Shown here: positions 17,770-26,164 of the stretch, one piece after another
How positions within the stretch are numbered: the first letter of the stretch is position 1
How the letters are laid out: each line of letters begins with the position of its first letter
From: an uncultured Elusimicrobiales bacterium
GTDB taxonomy: Bacteria > Elusimicrobiota > Elusimicrobia > Elusimicrobiales > Elusimicrobiaceae
Assembly: GCA_944324675.1 (NCBI GenBank)
Contig: CALUXE010000006.1
Coordinates: 33,116-97,115 of the forward strand
Reading direction: 5' to 3'
Length of the DNA: 64,000 nucleotides
Translations under genes and position numbers: made by a program
The notes under the pieces: generated by a model
Seen by the model: only the letters and a program-made list of their open reading frames with translations
Database searches by the model: none
Told to the model about the DNA's origin: nothing

Positions 17770-18477
17770 ATGAAGCGTATAGGTAAAATTTTTATTGGCC
17801 TGATATTGCTGCCTTTAGCCTTTAGCATATTGCTTTCGGTATTTGAGGTTTTGTGGTACATAATTAAAGGCTATAAAGTGACGCTATATTTTATATTGGG
17901 TGCCGTGTTGTACGTTTTGGCGCACTTGTTCTTTTATAATTTTTCCAGGTTTTACGTAATGGCGCACGAGTTCAGCCACGCCGTCGCCGCATGGCTTTGC
18001 GGGTATAAAGTCAGCGGGTTGAGCGTAAAGAGCGACAGCGGCGAGGTAAAAGTGAGCGACATAAACACTTTCGTTTTGTTGGCTCCCTATTGCGTGCCGC
18101 TATACAGTTTGATTGTTACGCTTGTTTATCTGCTTCTTGTTTTATTTGTCGATGGAGCGGAAAGATACGGCAGTATATTTTCAGCGCTGTTCGGGTTTTG
18201 TACGGCTCTGCATTTAATGCACACATACAAGGCTTTGACTGAAACCGAGCAGAGCGATATAAGCAGAGCCGGCGGCGGAATATTTTCCTTTTCGCTGATA
18301 ATCTTAATAAATATGGCGGTGATTTTAGCTTTGGCGGAGATATATTTCCCGGGCATTATCCCGCTAGGCTCTTTAAGCGGCGGGATAATAAAGCGCACGA
18401 TACAATTTTGGAAATGGTTTTTTGATAATTTATATTCGTTCAGCGTGAAGTTTTTAGCGGGAACGGGCGAAGCATGA
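17770..18477 (+). CDS. M50-like membrane zinc metallopeptidase
   Basis: The 235-residue integral membrane protein has about six hydrophobic segments and a zinc motif in the third: AHEFSHAVAAWLCGYKV (HEFSH, an HExxH site), as in M50B-type intramembrane proteases. Such enzymes cut within or near membranes; no substrate can be assigned. A second metal ligand may lie in the N/D-rich stretch VKVSDINTFVLLAPYCVPL. The 3' end overlaps the AsmA-like gene by 4 bp (ATGA), so the two are co-translated. A specific subfamily such as RseP is not supported because no PDZ domain is visible. Confidence 0.75.
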   Translation: MKRIGKIFIGLILLPLAFSILLSVFEVLWYIIKGYKVTLYFILGAVLYVLAHLFFYNFSRFYVMAHEFSHAVAAWLCGYKVSGLSVKSDSGEVKVSDINTFVLLAPYCVPLYSLIVTLVYLLLVLFVDGAERYGSIFSALFGFCTALHLMHTYKALTETEQSDISRAGGGIFSFSLIILINMAVILALAEIYFPGIIPLGSLSGGIIKRTIQFWKWFFDNLYSFSVKFLAGTGEA

Positions 18478-20750
18478 AAAAGAAGATAGCGAATTTATTT
18501 TTTAACACGATGAAACTCACCCTAAAAAGTTTGGTGCGGGCAATGTTTCTTATTGTGACGCTGTTGCTGTTATTGGGGTGCGCGGTATGGTTTACCGCTC
18601 TTAAATACGTCAATGCGGAGCATATCGGAAGGGAATTCGCCTCGGCTTTGCAGAGCGCGCTCAACCGCCCCGTAATAATCGGCGATTTTGAACTTACCTC
18701 CTTAAACAGCATAACGATAAACAATTTCAGGATAGTAGATACGGAACTGGACGAATATAACGAATTTTTGTCGGTGGAGAAGGTGGTGATAAAATTTGAT
18801 CTACTTCCGCTTAAGGATAATATTATAGACATAAAAGAAGTTATGCTTTATAATCCCGTCGTAACGATAATCAAAGACGAAACGGGCAGAACAAATATCC
18901 CCAAGGCCAGCGTATCAAACACGCAAAGCGCATTGGGACAGCAGTTTAACATAACCTCAGGAGAGGGCCGCCATTGGCAGGTGCTTGTGGAAGACTGGGT
19001 AATAAGAAACGGGGTTTTCGCTTACAGAGACATCGCCGCCAGGACAAGCCATTCCCTTAACGGGATATTTATACGTTTTTACAATTTAAAATTCCACGGT
19101 TTTACGGATTTTGCGCTTAACTTCGTGCTGAGAAATAAAATCAAAGACAAAATTATGGAAAACGAGATCGTCGCGGAAGGCAGCGTGGATTTGGCGGATT
19201 TCAAGTTAAACGAAATGACTTTAAAAGACACCTCGCTCGAAATCCGCGGAGCGCGCCAGCCGCTTAAACTAACGCTTAACGCGAAAGATTTTCTTAATCC
19301 CTCGATAAGTTTTTCTTCCGTATTGCCCGATTTAGGTTATGAGGACGTTTCTTTGTACGTATCAAAGCCGTTTGATTTTTCGCTTCCGTCGACTTCTATA
19401 AACGCGGAAATATCTTTCACGGATAAATTCGCCAAATTAAATGTCGCTTCCTTAGCTTTGAAGAATAAGGATATCTCCTTAAATATTAAAGGCGCGGCCG
19501 ATTTGTCGGCCAAGCCGATAGCTGCTGAGGCTGAATTTTCCTCGGCGGAATTTATGGCGGAAAACGTGGACTATTTTAACTTGCTTAAGCCCTATCAGGT
19601 TAAAGGGGCTTTAAAGGCGCGGGGCAAATTGATATATAAAGACGGCAAATTCGGCAGTCCGCAAGTGGTTGCGGATTTAAACGGAGTATCGGCTTTTATC
19701 AGCAGCTTTACCATAGAAGGGGTAAAGGGCGCTTATAAAGCCGAGAATAATTTTAACGATATGAGCGCCGACGTTAAAGACGGCGTATTTAAAGTGGGGC
19801 GCCAAACGATATCCAAGATAAAAGGCACCGCCGCCTACGAGCATAAAAAACAGAATTTTTACGCCAAGATACAAGATACCAGGTTCAACGATAATACCGT
19901 GACCATGAGCGTAGCGATATCCAAAGTGCGCCGCGCGGACAGAGTGATAAAAGCCAATATCTATCTCAATTTGCTTAAGCCGATTGAAATTTTTGAAACT
20001 ACGGAAGATTTTGTTCAGGCCCTGTCCAAACACAAATCTTCCGGTAGGGTGAAAGACGAAAGCAGTCTTGTGTGGCTTAGGAATTTCCGCACGGCGATAC
20101 CCAAGTTTATGCCCAACTTCAACGGATTTGTTTACGCCGAGAAATTTGAGACGCCGATAATAGCGGGCTATGACTTCAACGCGGAATTTAATTTGAAGAA
20201 TATGCTTCCCGGTATGGACAAATTAAGCGGCAGTATGGACGCCAAACTCCAGCAGGGCGTAATATATAAACTACAGGAAGCCGCGGACAGACAAAAGGCT
20301 TTGGGTATAGCGTTCCAGCCTTTTGTGATAATGAGCAAAATGGAACGGGCCGGTTCCTTTAAAATGGGCAAGATATTAAAAGACACGCCCTTTGAGGTAA
20401 TGACGGCTTCGGTAGACTTCAATAATGGTAAAATGGATATTAATAATTTTTACGTAGACGGAGAAGTGATAGCCGCGACTGTTGGAGGGGACGTCGATTG
20501 GGTAAAAGAGAATTTGGATTTGGACATAGTGACGATGTTTAAGAACACTTCCAAACGCGGGGCCCTTTCCGAGAATTTGACGGACGAAAGCGGGGAGCCG
20601 GCCTTGGCCTTTAGGGTATACGGCGAAATGACAAAGCCCGCCGTCCAAATGAAAAGCCCCAAAAAGACAAGCGCCACAATAAAGGCGGCGCGCGACAAAG
20701 GCCTGCGTACGGATTTCAGCGCGGGACAGAAATTTATAAAGGAGAAATAG
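18474..20750 (+). CDS. AsmA-like envelope protein
   Basis: This 758-residue protein has a single N-terminal membrane helix (about residues 20-45), then a long beta-rich periplasmic region. The pattern after the helix, RPVIIGDFELTSLNSITINNF with later FLSVEKVVIKFDLLPL, is the AsmA N-terminal domain, and residues 620-745 look like the AsmA C-terminal region (NGKMDINNFYVDGEVIAATVGGDVDW). AsmA-like proteins are thought to bridge inner and outer membranes and move phospholipids. Overlap with the M50-like gene and direct abutment with the next gene indicate one operon. The paralogue (TamB, YhdP, YicH type) cannot be resolved by eye. Confidence 0.75.
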   Translation: MKKKIANLFFNTMKLTLKSLVRAMFLIVTLLLLLGCAVWFTALKYVNAEHIGREFASALQSALNRPVIIGDFELTSLNSITINNFRIVDTELDEYNEFLSVEKVVIKFDLLPLKDNIIDIKEVMLYNPVVTIIKDETGRTNIPKASVSNTQSALGQQFNITSGEGRHWQVLVEDWVIRNGVFAYRDIAARTSHSLNGIFIRFYNLKFHGFTDFALNFVLRNKIKDKIMENEIVAEGSVDLADFKLNEMTLKDTSLEIRGARQPLKLTLNAKDFLNPSISFSSVLPDLGYEDVSLYVSKPFDFSLPSTSINAEISFTDKFAKLNVASLALKNKDISLNIKGAADLSAKPIAAEAEFSSAEFMAENVDYFNLLKPYQVKGALKARGKLIYKDGKFGSPQVVADLNGVSAFISSFTIEGVKGAYKAENNFNDMSADVKDGVFKVGRQTISKIKGTAAYEHKKQNFYAKIQDTRFNDNTVTMSVAISKVRRADRVIKANIYLNLLKPIEIFETTEDFVQALSKHKSSGRVKDESSLVWLRNFRTAIPKFMPNFNGFVYAEKFETPIIAGYDFNAEFNLKNMLPGMDKLSGSMDAKLQQGVIYKLQEAADRQKALGIAFQPFVIMSKMERAGSFKMGKILKDTPFEVMTASVDFNNGKMDINNFYVDGEVIAATVGGDVDWVKENLDLDIVTMFKNTSKRGALSENLTDESGEPALAFRVYGEMTKPAVQMKSPKKTSATIKAARDKGLRTDFSAGQKFIKEK

Positions 20751-21326
20751 ATGCTCAGGAAACCTAAGATAGACATAATCAGCGTTTTGGAAGAGAACGA
20801 GGCTTTTATAGACGGCCATTTTGAGTTGCCCGGCGGCCTTCACATACAGAACTATGTAGATACGGCGGCGGTAATGCAATATCCCAATTTGGCGGCGAAG
20901 ATAGGCTCCGCGTTGGCCGATTTGTTTGAAGGCCCGGTGGATGCCGTCTTTTCGCCCACTGCGGAAAACTCTATCTTGGCGCAGGAAGTCGCTCGCGTAA
21001 AAAACGCTAGGGCCGTTTACGCCACGGACGCGGGCGGGGCAATGCAGCTTAAAGGCTCCATGAAAATAAATCCGGGCGAAAATATCCTCATAGTCGATAA
21101 TGTCACTATGACCTGCCGCAAGGTGAGAGAGGCCGCCTCCTTGATAAAAATGCTTAAAGCCAATGTCGTGGGCGCGGCGGTAATTGTAGACAGGTCTACC
21201 ACAGGCGCTGTGGGCAATATAGCGCTCAGATCGCTTTTAAGTTATCCGTTGGACAGCTATAAGCCCGAAGATTGCCCGATGTGCAAAGCGGGAGTTAATT
21301 TAACGAAGAAAGGTGCCAATAAATGA
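20751..21326 (+). CDS. pyrE: PyrE-like orotate phosphoribosyltransferase
   Basis: The 191-residue protein aligns with orotate phosphoribosyltransferase, which makes OMP from orotate and PRPP. GHFELPGGLHIQNYVDTAAV matches the N-terminal PyrE block and CPMCKAGVNLTKKG the usual PyrE C-terminus. The PRPP loop reads ILIVDNVTMTCRKV: the second acidic residue of the usual DD/ED pair is Asn and the TTGGS-like end is TCRKV, so PRPP binding may be altered. It abuts the AsmA-like gene without a gap and overlaps the next gene by 4 bp. No other pyrimidine genes are nearby, so a divergent phosphoribosyltransferase is an alternative. Confidence 0.75.
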   Translation: MLRKPKIDIISVLEENEAFIDGHFELPGGLHIQNYVDTAAVMQYPNLAAKIGSALADLFEGPVDAVFSPTAENSILAQEVARVKNARAVYATDAGGAMQLKGSMKINPGENILIVDNVTMTCRKVREAASLIKMLKANVVGAAVIVDRSTTGAVGNIALRSLLSYPLDSYKPEDCPMCKAGVNLTKKGANK

Positions 21327-22495
21327 AAGAGATAAAAATAAAAGCCAAAGAAGAGCATAGAATAAATAAGGGCCATTGCTGGATATTTTCAAACGAGCTC
21401 GAAAAGGTAGATACTGCAATAGCGCCCGGAAGCATCGTCAGAGTGCTCGACAGCAAAGGTCAAAAAATAGGCACCGCTTTTTTTAATCCGCACAGCTTGA
21501 TATCGGCCAGAATAATAGAAAGGGGCGAAGGCTCTTTGGGCAAGGATTTTATTTTTGAACGTATGGACAATGCCTACTCCTATAGAAAGCAGTTCGGCGT
21601 AAGGCGTTTTGGCAGAATGGTCTACGGCGAAGCCGACGGCCTGCCCGGTTTGGTGATGGACCGCTACGGCGATTATCTTGTTATAGACATACTGACGGCG
21701 GGTATGGAAGCTTTAAAAAACGAGATTAAAGAGGCCGCGAACAAAATATTCAAACCCAAGGGAATGCTATTTAAGAACGATTCTTCTTTCCGCGCTTTGG
21801 AAGGCTTAAGCGCGGAGCCTGAAATTGAGGGGGAAGTGCCGACGGAAACGCAAATAGAGGAAAACGGGGTAAAATATTTAGTGGCTTTGCACGGGGGGCA
21901 AAAAACCGGTTTTTATTTTGACCAGCGCGACAACCGCGAATTTATGAAGCCCTATTTCAAAGATAAAATAGTAATGGATTTATATTCTTATACGGGTTCT
22001 TTCGGGATAACGGCGGCTTTAAACGGGGCCGCGGCGGTATGGGGTACGGATTCTTCGGCCCCTGCGGTGGAATACGCCAACAGAAACGCGGAACTTAACG
22101 GCGTGGCCGATATCTGCCAATACCGCAAAGACGACGCCGAGAGGCTTTTGTCGGCTATGAAGAAAGGCGAACTGCCGGAGAAACCGGATATAGTCCTTTT
22201 GGATCCGCCCGCCTTTGTAAAGAACAGGAAGGCTCTGGCGCAGGCGGTTAATCTGTATGTAAAACTCAACAAAATGGCGCTTGAAGGATTGGAAAGCGGC
22301 GGTATGTTGGCGACGTCGACATGTTCGCACCATATCAGCAGGGAGATATTTGTCGATATATTAAAACAAGCGGCGGCCAAAGCGGGCAAGCGAGTAACGA
22401 TGATAGCGCTTCGCGGGCAAGCTAAAGACCACCCGGTGCTTTTGGGTATGCCGGAAACGGAATATCTGCATTTCGCTTTATTGCAGGTCAGATAA
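21323..22495 (+). CDS. RlmI-like 23S rRNA (cytosine-C5) methyltransferase
   Basis: The 390-residue protein has a PUA domain (about residues 1-75, KGHCWIFSNELEKV) and a class I SAM-dependent methyltransferase domain (about 165-390). Signatures are RMVYGEADGLPGLVMDRYGDYLV in the linker, KTGFYFDQRDNR, DLYSYTGSFGITAALNGA (SAM loop), IVLLDPPAFVKNRK and a TSTCSHHIS motif holding the cysteine of C5 methyltransferases. This matches the RlmI family acting on C1962 of 23S rRNA. ATGA overlap with the PyrE-like gene makes it the last gene of the run that starts at 10365. Confidence 0.88.
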   Translation: MKEIKIKAKEEHRINKGHCWIFSNELEKVDTAIAPGSIVRVLDSKGQKIGTAFFNPHSLISARIIERGEGSLGKDFIFERMDNAYSYRKQFGVRRFGRMVYGEADGLPGLVMDRYGDYLVIDILTAGMEALKNEIKEAANKIFKPKGMLFKNDSSFRALEGLSAEPEIEGEVPTETQIEENGVKYLVALHGGQKTGFYFDQRDNREFMKPYFKDKIVMDLYSYTGSFGITAALNGAAAVWGTDSSAPAVEYANRNAELNGVADICQYRKDDAERLLSAMKKGELPEKPDIVLLDPPAFVKNRKALAQAVNLYVKLNKMALEGLESGGMLATSTCSHHISREIFVDILKQAAAKAGKRVTMIALRGQAKDHPVLLGMPETEYLHFALLQVR

Positions 22496-22509
22496 AAACG
22501 GACTTGATT

Positions 22510-22537
22510 TTGATATAAGCAAATTTGGTAATATTAT
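22510..22537 (+). promoter_or_regulatory. Sigma-70-type promoter for the Sel1 lipoprotein gene
   Basis: TTGATA (22510-22515) and TATTAT (22532-22537) are separated by 16 bp and lie 28 nt before the ATG at 22565, with GGAGGGG at 22557-22562 as a strong ribosome binding site. This supports an independent transcript for the downstream gene. Confidence 0.45.
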
Positions 22538-22564
22538 GATATATCGGGATAATTTGGAGGGGAT

Positions 22565-23101
22565 ATGAAAGTGTTTTTTAAGTTTTTCGCGGTGTTCTTT
22601 GTCGTTATCGCGGCGGGTTGCTGTCAGAGCGACGGCGATTTCTTGAGCGGGGTTGACGCGGAAGAGAGGCCGGCCATACAGGAGGTTTTTGACAAAGCGT
22701 CTTCAGGCGATATGAACGCGCAAGCTTATTTGGGAGTGCTTTTTTATACCGGTACCGTAGGGCGCAATAACGAAGCGGCTTTTAACTGGTTTAAGAAAGC
22801 GTCGGAAAACGGTTCCGGCGAGGCCGATTATTTCCTTTATGAAATGTACGACAAAGGAATACACGTTGCGCAAAACGCGGAAACGGCATATAAGTATTTA
22901 CGGTCTTCGGCGTTAAAGGGCTTTACGTCCGCTCGGATAAAACTTGCCGAGCTTTATTTAAAAGGCGAGAAAACGGGAGAAATGGACAAAGAGGAAATAC
23001 TTGAATGGTTGGGCACTTATACCGCGCAAGGCAATGAAAAGGCTAAAGAGCTGTTGGGCAAACTCCAAAAAAAGTCCTCCGCAGATAAAAGCGGCAAATA
23101 A
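22565..23101 (+). CDS. Sel1-repeat lipoprotein
   Basis: The N-terminus is a lipoprotein signal peptide with a lipobox VIAAGC (Cys19), so the 178-residue protein is probably lipid-anchored in the envelope. The mature part has about three Sel1-like tetratricopeptide repeats (AQAYLGVLFYTG, EADYFLYEMYDKG, ARIKLAELYLKGE), each about 36 residues, which act as protein-binding scaffolds. It has its own promoter and terminator, so it is monocistronic. Partner unknown. Confidence 0.85.
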   Translation: MKVFFKFFAVFFVVIAAGCCQSDGDFLSGVDAEERPAIQEVFDKASSGDMNAQAYLGVLFYTGTVGRNNEAAFNWFKKASENGSGEADYFLYEMYDKGIHVAQNAETAYKYLRSSALKGFTSARIKLAELYLKGEKTGEMDKEEILEWLGTYTAQGNEKAKELLGKLQKKSSADKSGK

Positions 23102-23121
23102 AAAGAAGTAATTTTATTCCG

Positions 23122-23155
23122 ATCCCCCGCTTTTGCCTCAGCGGGGGATTTTTAT
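23122..23155 (+). terminator. Rho-independent terminator after Sel1 lipoprotein
   Basis: ATCCCCCGC (23122-23130) pairs with GCGGGGGAT (23141-23149) around a 10-nt loop and is followed by TTTTATT. The right arm and tail resemble the second hairpin after rng. Confidence 0.85.
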
Positions 23156-23307
23156 TGTCGCTTAAAAGACATAATGCGGGACATTTGATATTTATCGGGA
23201 AAAATCTCGATTTTAGAATATCGGCGATAGGGGGAGAGGGATTTCGGGCGATAATCATTCAAGTATTGTCTAGAGAGGCTAAGATTTAATCGGGGGAAGG
23301 AATAAAT

Positions 23308-23337
23308 AAAACGTCCCGTATGGAAACGGGACGTTTT
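23308..23337 (-). terminator. Terminator of the 2-oxoacid oxidoreductase operon
   Basis: AAAACGTCCCGT (23308-23319) and ACGGGACGTTTT (23326-23337) form a perfect 12-bp stem with loop ATGGAA. Read on the minus strand it ends in GTTTTATTTATT, an intrinsic terminator 25 nt past the gamma-subunit stop. Confidence 0.88.
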
Positions 23338-23361
23338 AAATGCAATCTTTGAAAGATTGTT

Positions 23362-23901
23362 TTATTCCGCTTTAAGTTTAGCGCCGGCTTCAAGAGCTTT
23401 TCTGTTAAGGGCGATCATTTCCGGCTTGGCGCGTTTGAAAACTTTCTTCATGGCGTTTTCAATAGCGTCTAAGCTGACGGCCCCCGTAGCCCCGGCGAAA
23501 GCGCCCAGCGCGACCATAGTGGATGTTCTGGCCGAGCCGACTTCTTCCGCAATTTCATTGCAGGGCACCAGGATTACCTTGATGTCTTTTCTTGTAGGCC
23601 TGCTTTTGATAAGCGAACTGTTGATGATGAGCAGCCCGCCGCTTTTGAGCATAGGTTCAAACTTGGGCAGGGAAGGCTCGTTCATCACGATGGCGGTATC
23701 GGGCGCGCATACTACAGGCGTCGCCACTTCGGTATCGGAAATTACCACCGAGCAGTTTGCCGTACCGCCCCTCATTTCGGGGCCGTAAGAGGGGAACCAG
23801 CTTACCGCTTTACCCTCCACAAGCCCGGCTTGGGCCAATAATACCCCGGCGGAAACTACGCCCTGTCCGCCGAATCCGGCTATTCTTACACCTTGATACA
23901 T
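23362..23901 (-). CDS. 2-oxoacid:ferredoxin oxidoreductase, gamma subunit
   Basis: This is the gamma subunit of a CoA-acylating 2-oxoacid:ferredoxin oxidoreductase (Vor/Kor/Por family), which helps bind CoA and close the complex. The 179-residue protein carries the family N-terminus YQGVRIAGFGGQGVVSAGVLLA, the GPEMRGGTANCSVVIS motif and a TSTMVALGAFAGATG segment. It is the last of four co-directional genes (ferredoxin, alpha, beta, gamma) and lies 1 nt after beta. Substrate is not settled by sequence: branched-chain 2-oxoacids (Vor) or 2-oxoglutarate (Kor). Confidence 0.9.
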   Translation of the reverse strand: MYQGVRIAGFGGQGVVSAGVLLAQAGLVEGKAVSWFPSYGPEMRGGTANCSVVISDTEVATPVVCAPDTAIVMNEPSLPKFEPMLKSGGLLIINSSLIKSRPTRKDIKVILVPCNEIAEEVGSARTSTMVALGAFAGATGAVSLDAIENAMKKVFKRAKPEMIALNRKALEAGAKLKAE

Positions 23902-23902
23902 A

Positions 23903-24658
23903 TTATTTGCCCTCCTGTTTTTTGCCTTCGTCTTTAAATACGCCCAACGGGTATTGAGGCATCATCTTTTCCCTTAGGAATTCCAGCGCCTTAATGGGTT
24001 CTACGCCCCAGTTCGTCGGGCAGATGGAAAGCACCTCAACGAAAGAGAAACCCACCCCGTCAATTTGGTTTTGGAAAGCCTTTTTAATGGCTTTCTTGGC
24101 GTTCATTACATTTTGGGGAGTGTCAACGGAAACCCTTTCAATGTATTTCGGGCTTTTAAGCTGGCTTAGCATTTCCGATACATTTATCGGGTTGCCCTGC
24201 AGTTTTTCGTTTCTGCCTTTGGGGGCGGTGGTGGCCACTTGGCCGATCAAGGTAGTCGGCGCCATTTGGCCGCCCGTCATACCGTATATCGTGTTATTGA
24301 TAAATATTACGGTAATATTTTCGCCTCTGGCGGCGGCGTGTACGATTTCCGCCATACCGATAGAGGCCAAGTCGCCGTCGCCCTGATAGGAAAATACGAT
24401 GGTATCGGGCTTAGAGCGTTTAATGCCGGTGGCTATCGCCGGGCCTCTTCCGTGCGGGCCTTGAATGGCGTCGCAGTTAAAATATTTATCGGCGAAGACC
24501 GCGCACCCCACAGGCGCTATGCATATGGTGCGTTTGCGGATATCAAGCTCGTCCATAACCTCGGCTACAAGGCGGTGTACGACGCTGTGTCCGCAGCCGG
24601 GGCAGTAATGGGTGGGAATATCCACCAAAGATTCGGGCCTTTTGGTTACGGGTTTCAT
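23903..24658 (-). CDS. 2-oxoacid:ferredoxin oxidoreductase, beta (TPP) subunit
   Basis: This subunit binds thiamine diphosphate and carries out decarboxylation of the 2-oxoacid. The 251-residue product shows the N-terminal HYCPGCGHSVVHRLV motif, a Cys-containing IAPVGCAVFADKYF segment, and the TPP fold motif GDGDLASIGMAEIVHAA ending in FINN, then YGMTGGQMAPTT. Cysteines in CPGC and in VGC are those expected around an Fe-S cluster in some members. It overlaps the alpha gene by 4 bp and lies 1 nt before gamma. The reaction reduces ferredoxin and yields acyl-CoA for substrate-level phosphorylation during amino-acid fermentation. Confidence 0.92.
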   Translation of the reverse strand: MKPVTKRPESLVDIPTHYCPGCGHSVVHRLVAEVMDELDIRKRTICIAPVGCAVFADKYFNCDAIQGPHGRGPAIATGIKRSKPDTIVFSYQGDGDLASIGMAEIVHAAARGENITVIFINNTIYGMTGGQMAPTTLIGQVATTAPKGRNEKLQGNPINVSEMLSQLKSPKYIERVSVDTPQNVMNAKKAIKKAFQNQIDGVGFSFVEVLSICPTNWGVEPIKALEFLREKMMPQYPLGVFKDEGKKQEGK

Positions 24659-25818
24659 AATAAAGTTCCCTCCTTGCAGATTTTGTTTTCAGGTTTATGG
24701 CAGGTATTATCCGCCTTATCGGCCAAATCGGCCAAATTGAAAAGAAAGTCCTTCTTGCCGTTTAATATTGATTTTACCGCTTCGGCGATTTCTTCGGCCA
24801 CCGGGAAGAAAGCGCCCGGCTTGGCGTAAAGGTGCACCGGTATTTTGCCGGCAGTCGCCAATTTGACATCTACAATCATTTGGCCCAAACTCATTTCGGC
24901 GCAGAGCATCGCTTTGCAGCTTTTGGCGAGTTCGGCAAGCCTCTTGCTTGGGAACGGCCAGAGGGTTATCGGCCTGAACAGCCCAGCTTTTACGCCTTCG
25001 CTTCTTAAGGCGTTTACCGCGGCCATGGCGGCGCGCGAGCTTATGCCGTAGGCGACGATTATTACATCTGCGTCTTCGGTGAAGCGTTCCTCGTAGCGGA
25101 CTTCGTCCCTTTCAATAAGGGCGTAACGTTCAGCCCTCTTTAGGACCATCTTTTCCAATTCGCCTTCACCCAGCCCGTAGGAGGAAATCATATTCTTTCC
25201 CCTGCTTCCGTCGTTTATGCCCAGAGCCCAAGGTTTCGCGGGCAGCGTTTTGGGGTCAATAGGGTCAAAGTTATAGCTCATGCCTTCCATCATTTGGCCG
25301 AGTATGCCGTCGGCGAGTATCATCGCGGGCATGCGGTATTTTTCGGCCAGTTCAAAAGCCAATTTGGGGAAATTGCCCAATTCCTCTACGCTGTTGGGCG
25401 CCAGTACTATAAGCCTGTAATCGCCGTTTCCGCCGCCGCGCGTGGCTTGGATATAGTCGCCCTGCGCCCCGGCTATATTGCCCAGGCCCGGCCCGCCCCT
25501 CATTACATTGACTATCAGGCAGGGCAGATCCGCGCCCGCCATATAGGAAATGCCTTCCTGTTTTAAACTTACGCCCGGGCTGGAAGAGGATGTCATCGCT
25601 CTCGTCCCGGTAGCGGCGGCGCCGTAAATCATATTGATGGCCGCCACTTCGCTTTCGGCCTGCACGAAAGCTCCGCCGACTTCTTCCTGCCGCCAAGACA
25701 TATATTCCGGCACTTCGTTTTGCGGGGTTATCGGATAGCCCGCGAAAAATCTGCATCCGGCTCTTATCGCGCCTTCGGCCAGAGCCTCATTGCCTTTCAT
25801 TAAAACTTTTTCTGCCAT
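24655..25818 (-). CDS. 2-oxoacid:ferredoxin oxidoreductase, alpha subunit (VorB-like)
   Basis: The 387-residue alpha subunit holds the pyrimidine-binding and C-terminal transketolase-like domains. Signatures are EALAEGAIRAGCRFFAGYPI followed by TPQNEVPEYM, the GTRAMTSSSSPGVSLKQEG loop and MRGGPGLGNIAGAQGDY. The overall sequence resembles proteins usually called 3-methyl-2-oxobutanoate dehydrogenase subunit VorB, which favours branched-chain 2-oxoacids as substrates, but KorA proteins are close. It follows the ferredoxin gene by 10 nt and overlaps beta by 4 bp. With the other three subunits it makes the acyl-CoA-forming enzyme. Confidence 0.9.
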   Translation of the reverse strand: MAEKVLMKGNEALAEGAIRAGCRFFAGYPITPQNEVPEYMSWRQEEVGGAFVQAESEVAAINMIYGAAATGTRAMTSSSSPGVSLKQEGISYMAGADLPCLIVNVMRGGPGLGNIAGAQGDYIQATRGGGNGDYRLIVLAPNSVEELGNFPKLAFELAEKYRMPAMILADGILGQMMEGMSYNFDPIDPKTLPAKPWALGINDGSRGKNMISSYGLGEGELEKMVLKRAERYALIERDEVRYEERFTEDADVIIVAYGISSRAAMAAVNALRSEGVKAGLFRPITLWPFPSKRLAELAKSCKAMLCAEMSLGQMIVDVKLATAGKIPVHLYAKPGAFFPVAEEIAEAVKSILNGKKDFLFNLADLADKADNTCHKPENKICKEGTLL

Positions 25819-25828
25819 TTTTTACCTC

Positions 25829-26032
25829 TTATCTATATACGGTTATAGCTAAATCCGGGCATACCATATAGCACATGCCGCAGCCTATGCAGGATTCGGG
25901 TTTAGCAAGTTTGGCGGGGTAATATCCCGTCTTGCTGAAAGTGTCAGACATCTCAATGCATTGTTTAGGGCACGCTTTCGTGCACAGCTTGCAGCCTTTG
26001 CAACGCATGTCGTTGACTTCTATTTTAGGCAT
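25829..26032 (-). CDS. 2-oxoacid oxidoreductase delta subunit, 2x[4Fe-4S] ferredoxin
   Basis: The 67-residue protein has two CxxCxxCxxxCP motifs (CKGCKLCTKACP and CIGCGMCYMVCP), so it binds two [4Fe-4S] clusters and passes electrons from the TPP subunit to free ferredoxin. I set the start at 26032 because AAAGGAGG lies 7 nt upstream of that ATG; an earlier in-frame ATG at 26056 would add eight residues and place the Shine-Dalgarno inside the gene. It is the first gene of the operon. Confidence 0.9.
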   Translation of the reverse strand: MPKIEVNDMRCKGCKLCTKACPKQCIEMSDTFSKTGYYPAKLAKPESCIGCGMCYMVCPDLAITVYR

Positions 26033-26103
26033 AATACCTCCTTTAAGGTTCCTCACATACTTAGTATAAACTTTTTTAAAGCTTTAGCGCAATGCTTAAT
26101 CGC

Positions 26104-26129
26104 CCCGCGCTTTGCAGAGCGGGTTTTTT
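26104..26129 (+). terminator. Small hairpin with T tract upstream of msrC
   Basis: CCCGC (26104-26108) and GCGGG (26119-26123) form a short stem followed by TTTTTT at 26124-26129. It faces plus although no plus-strand gene ends nearby, so it may insulate msrC from read-through antisense to the ferredoxin operon promoter. Confidence 0.5.
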
Positions 26130-26164
26130 GTAAAATTATAATTATCAAGAGGCGGGTATATTAT

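Noticed and set aside
24239..24829. Open frame of 196 codons on plus, opposite the 2-oxoacid oxidoreductase beta/alpha genes
   Set aside because: It is antisense to two well-identified coding genes, has no ribosome binding site and no recognisable domain.
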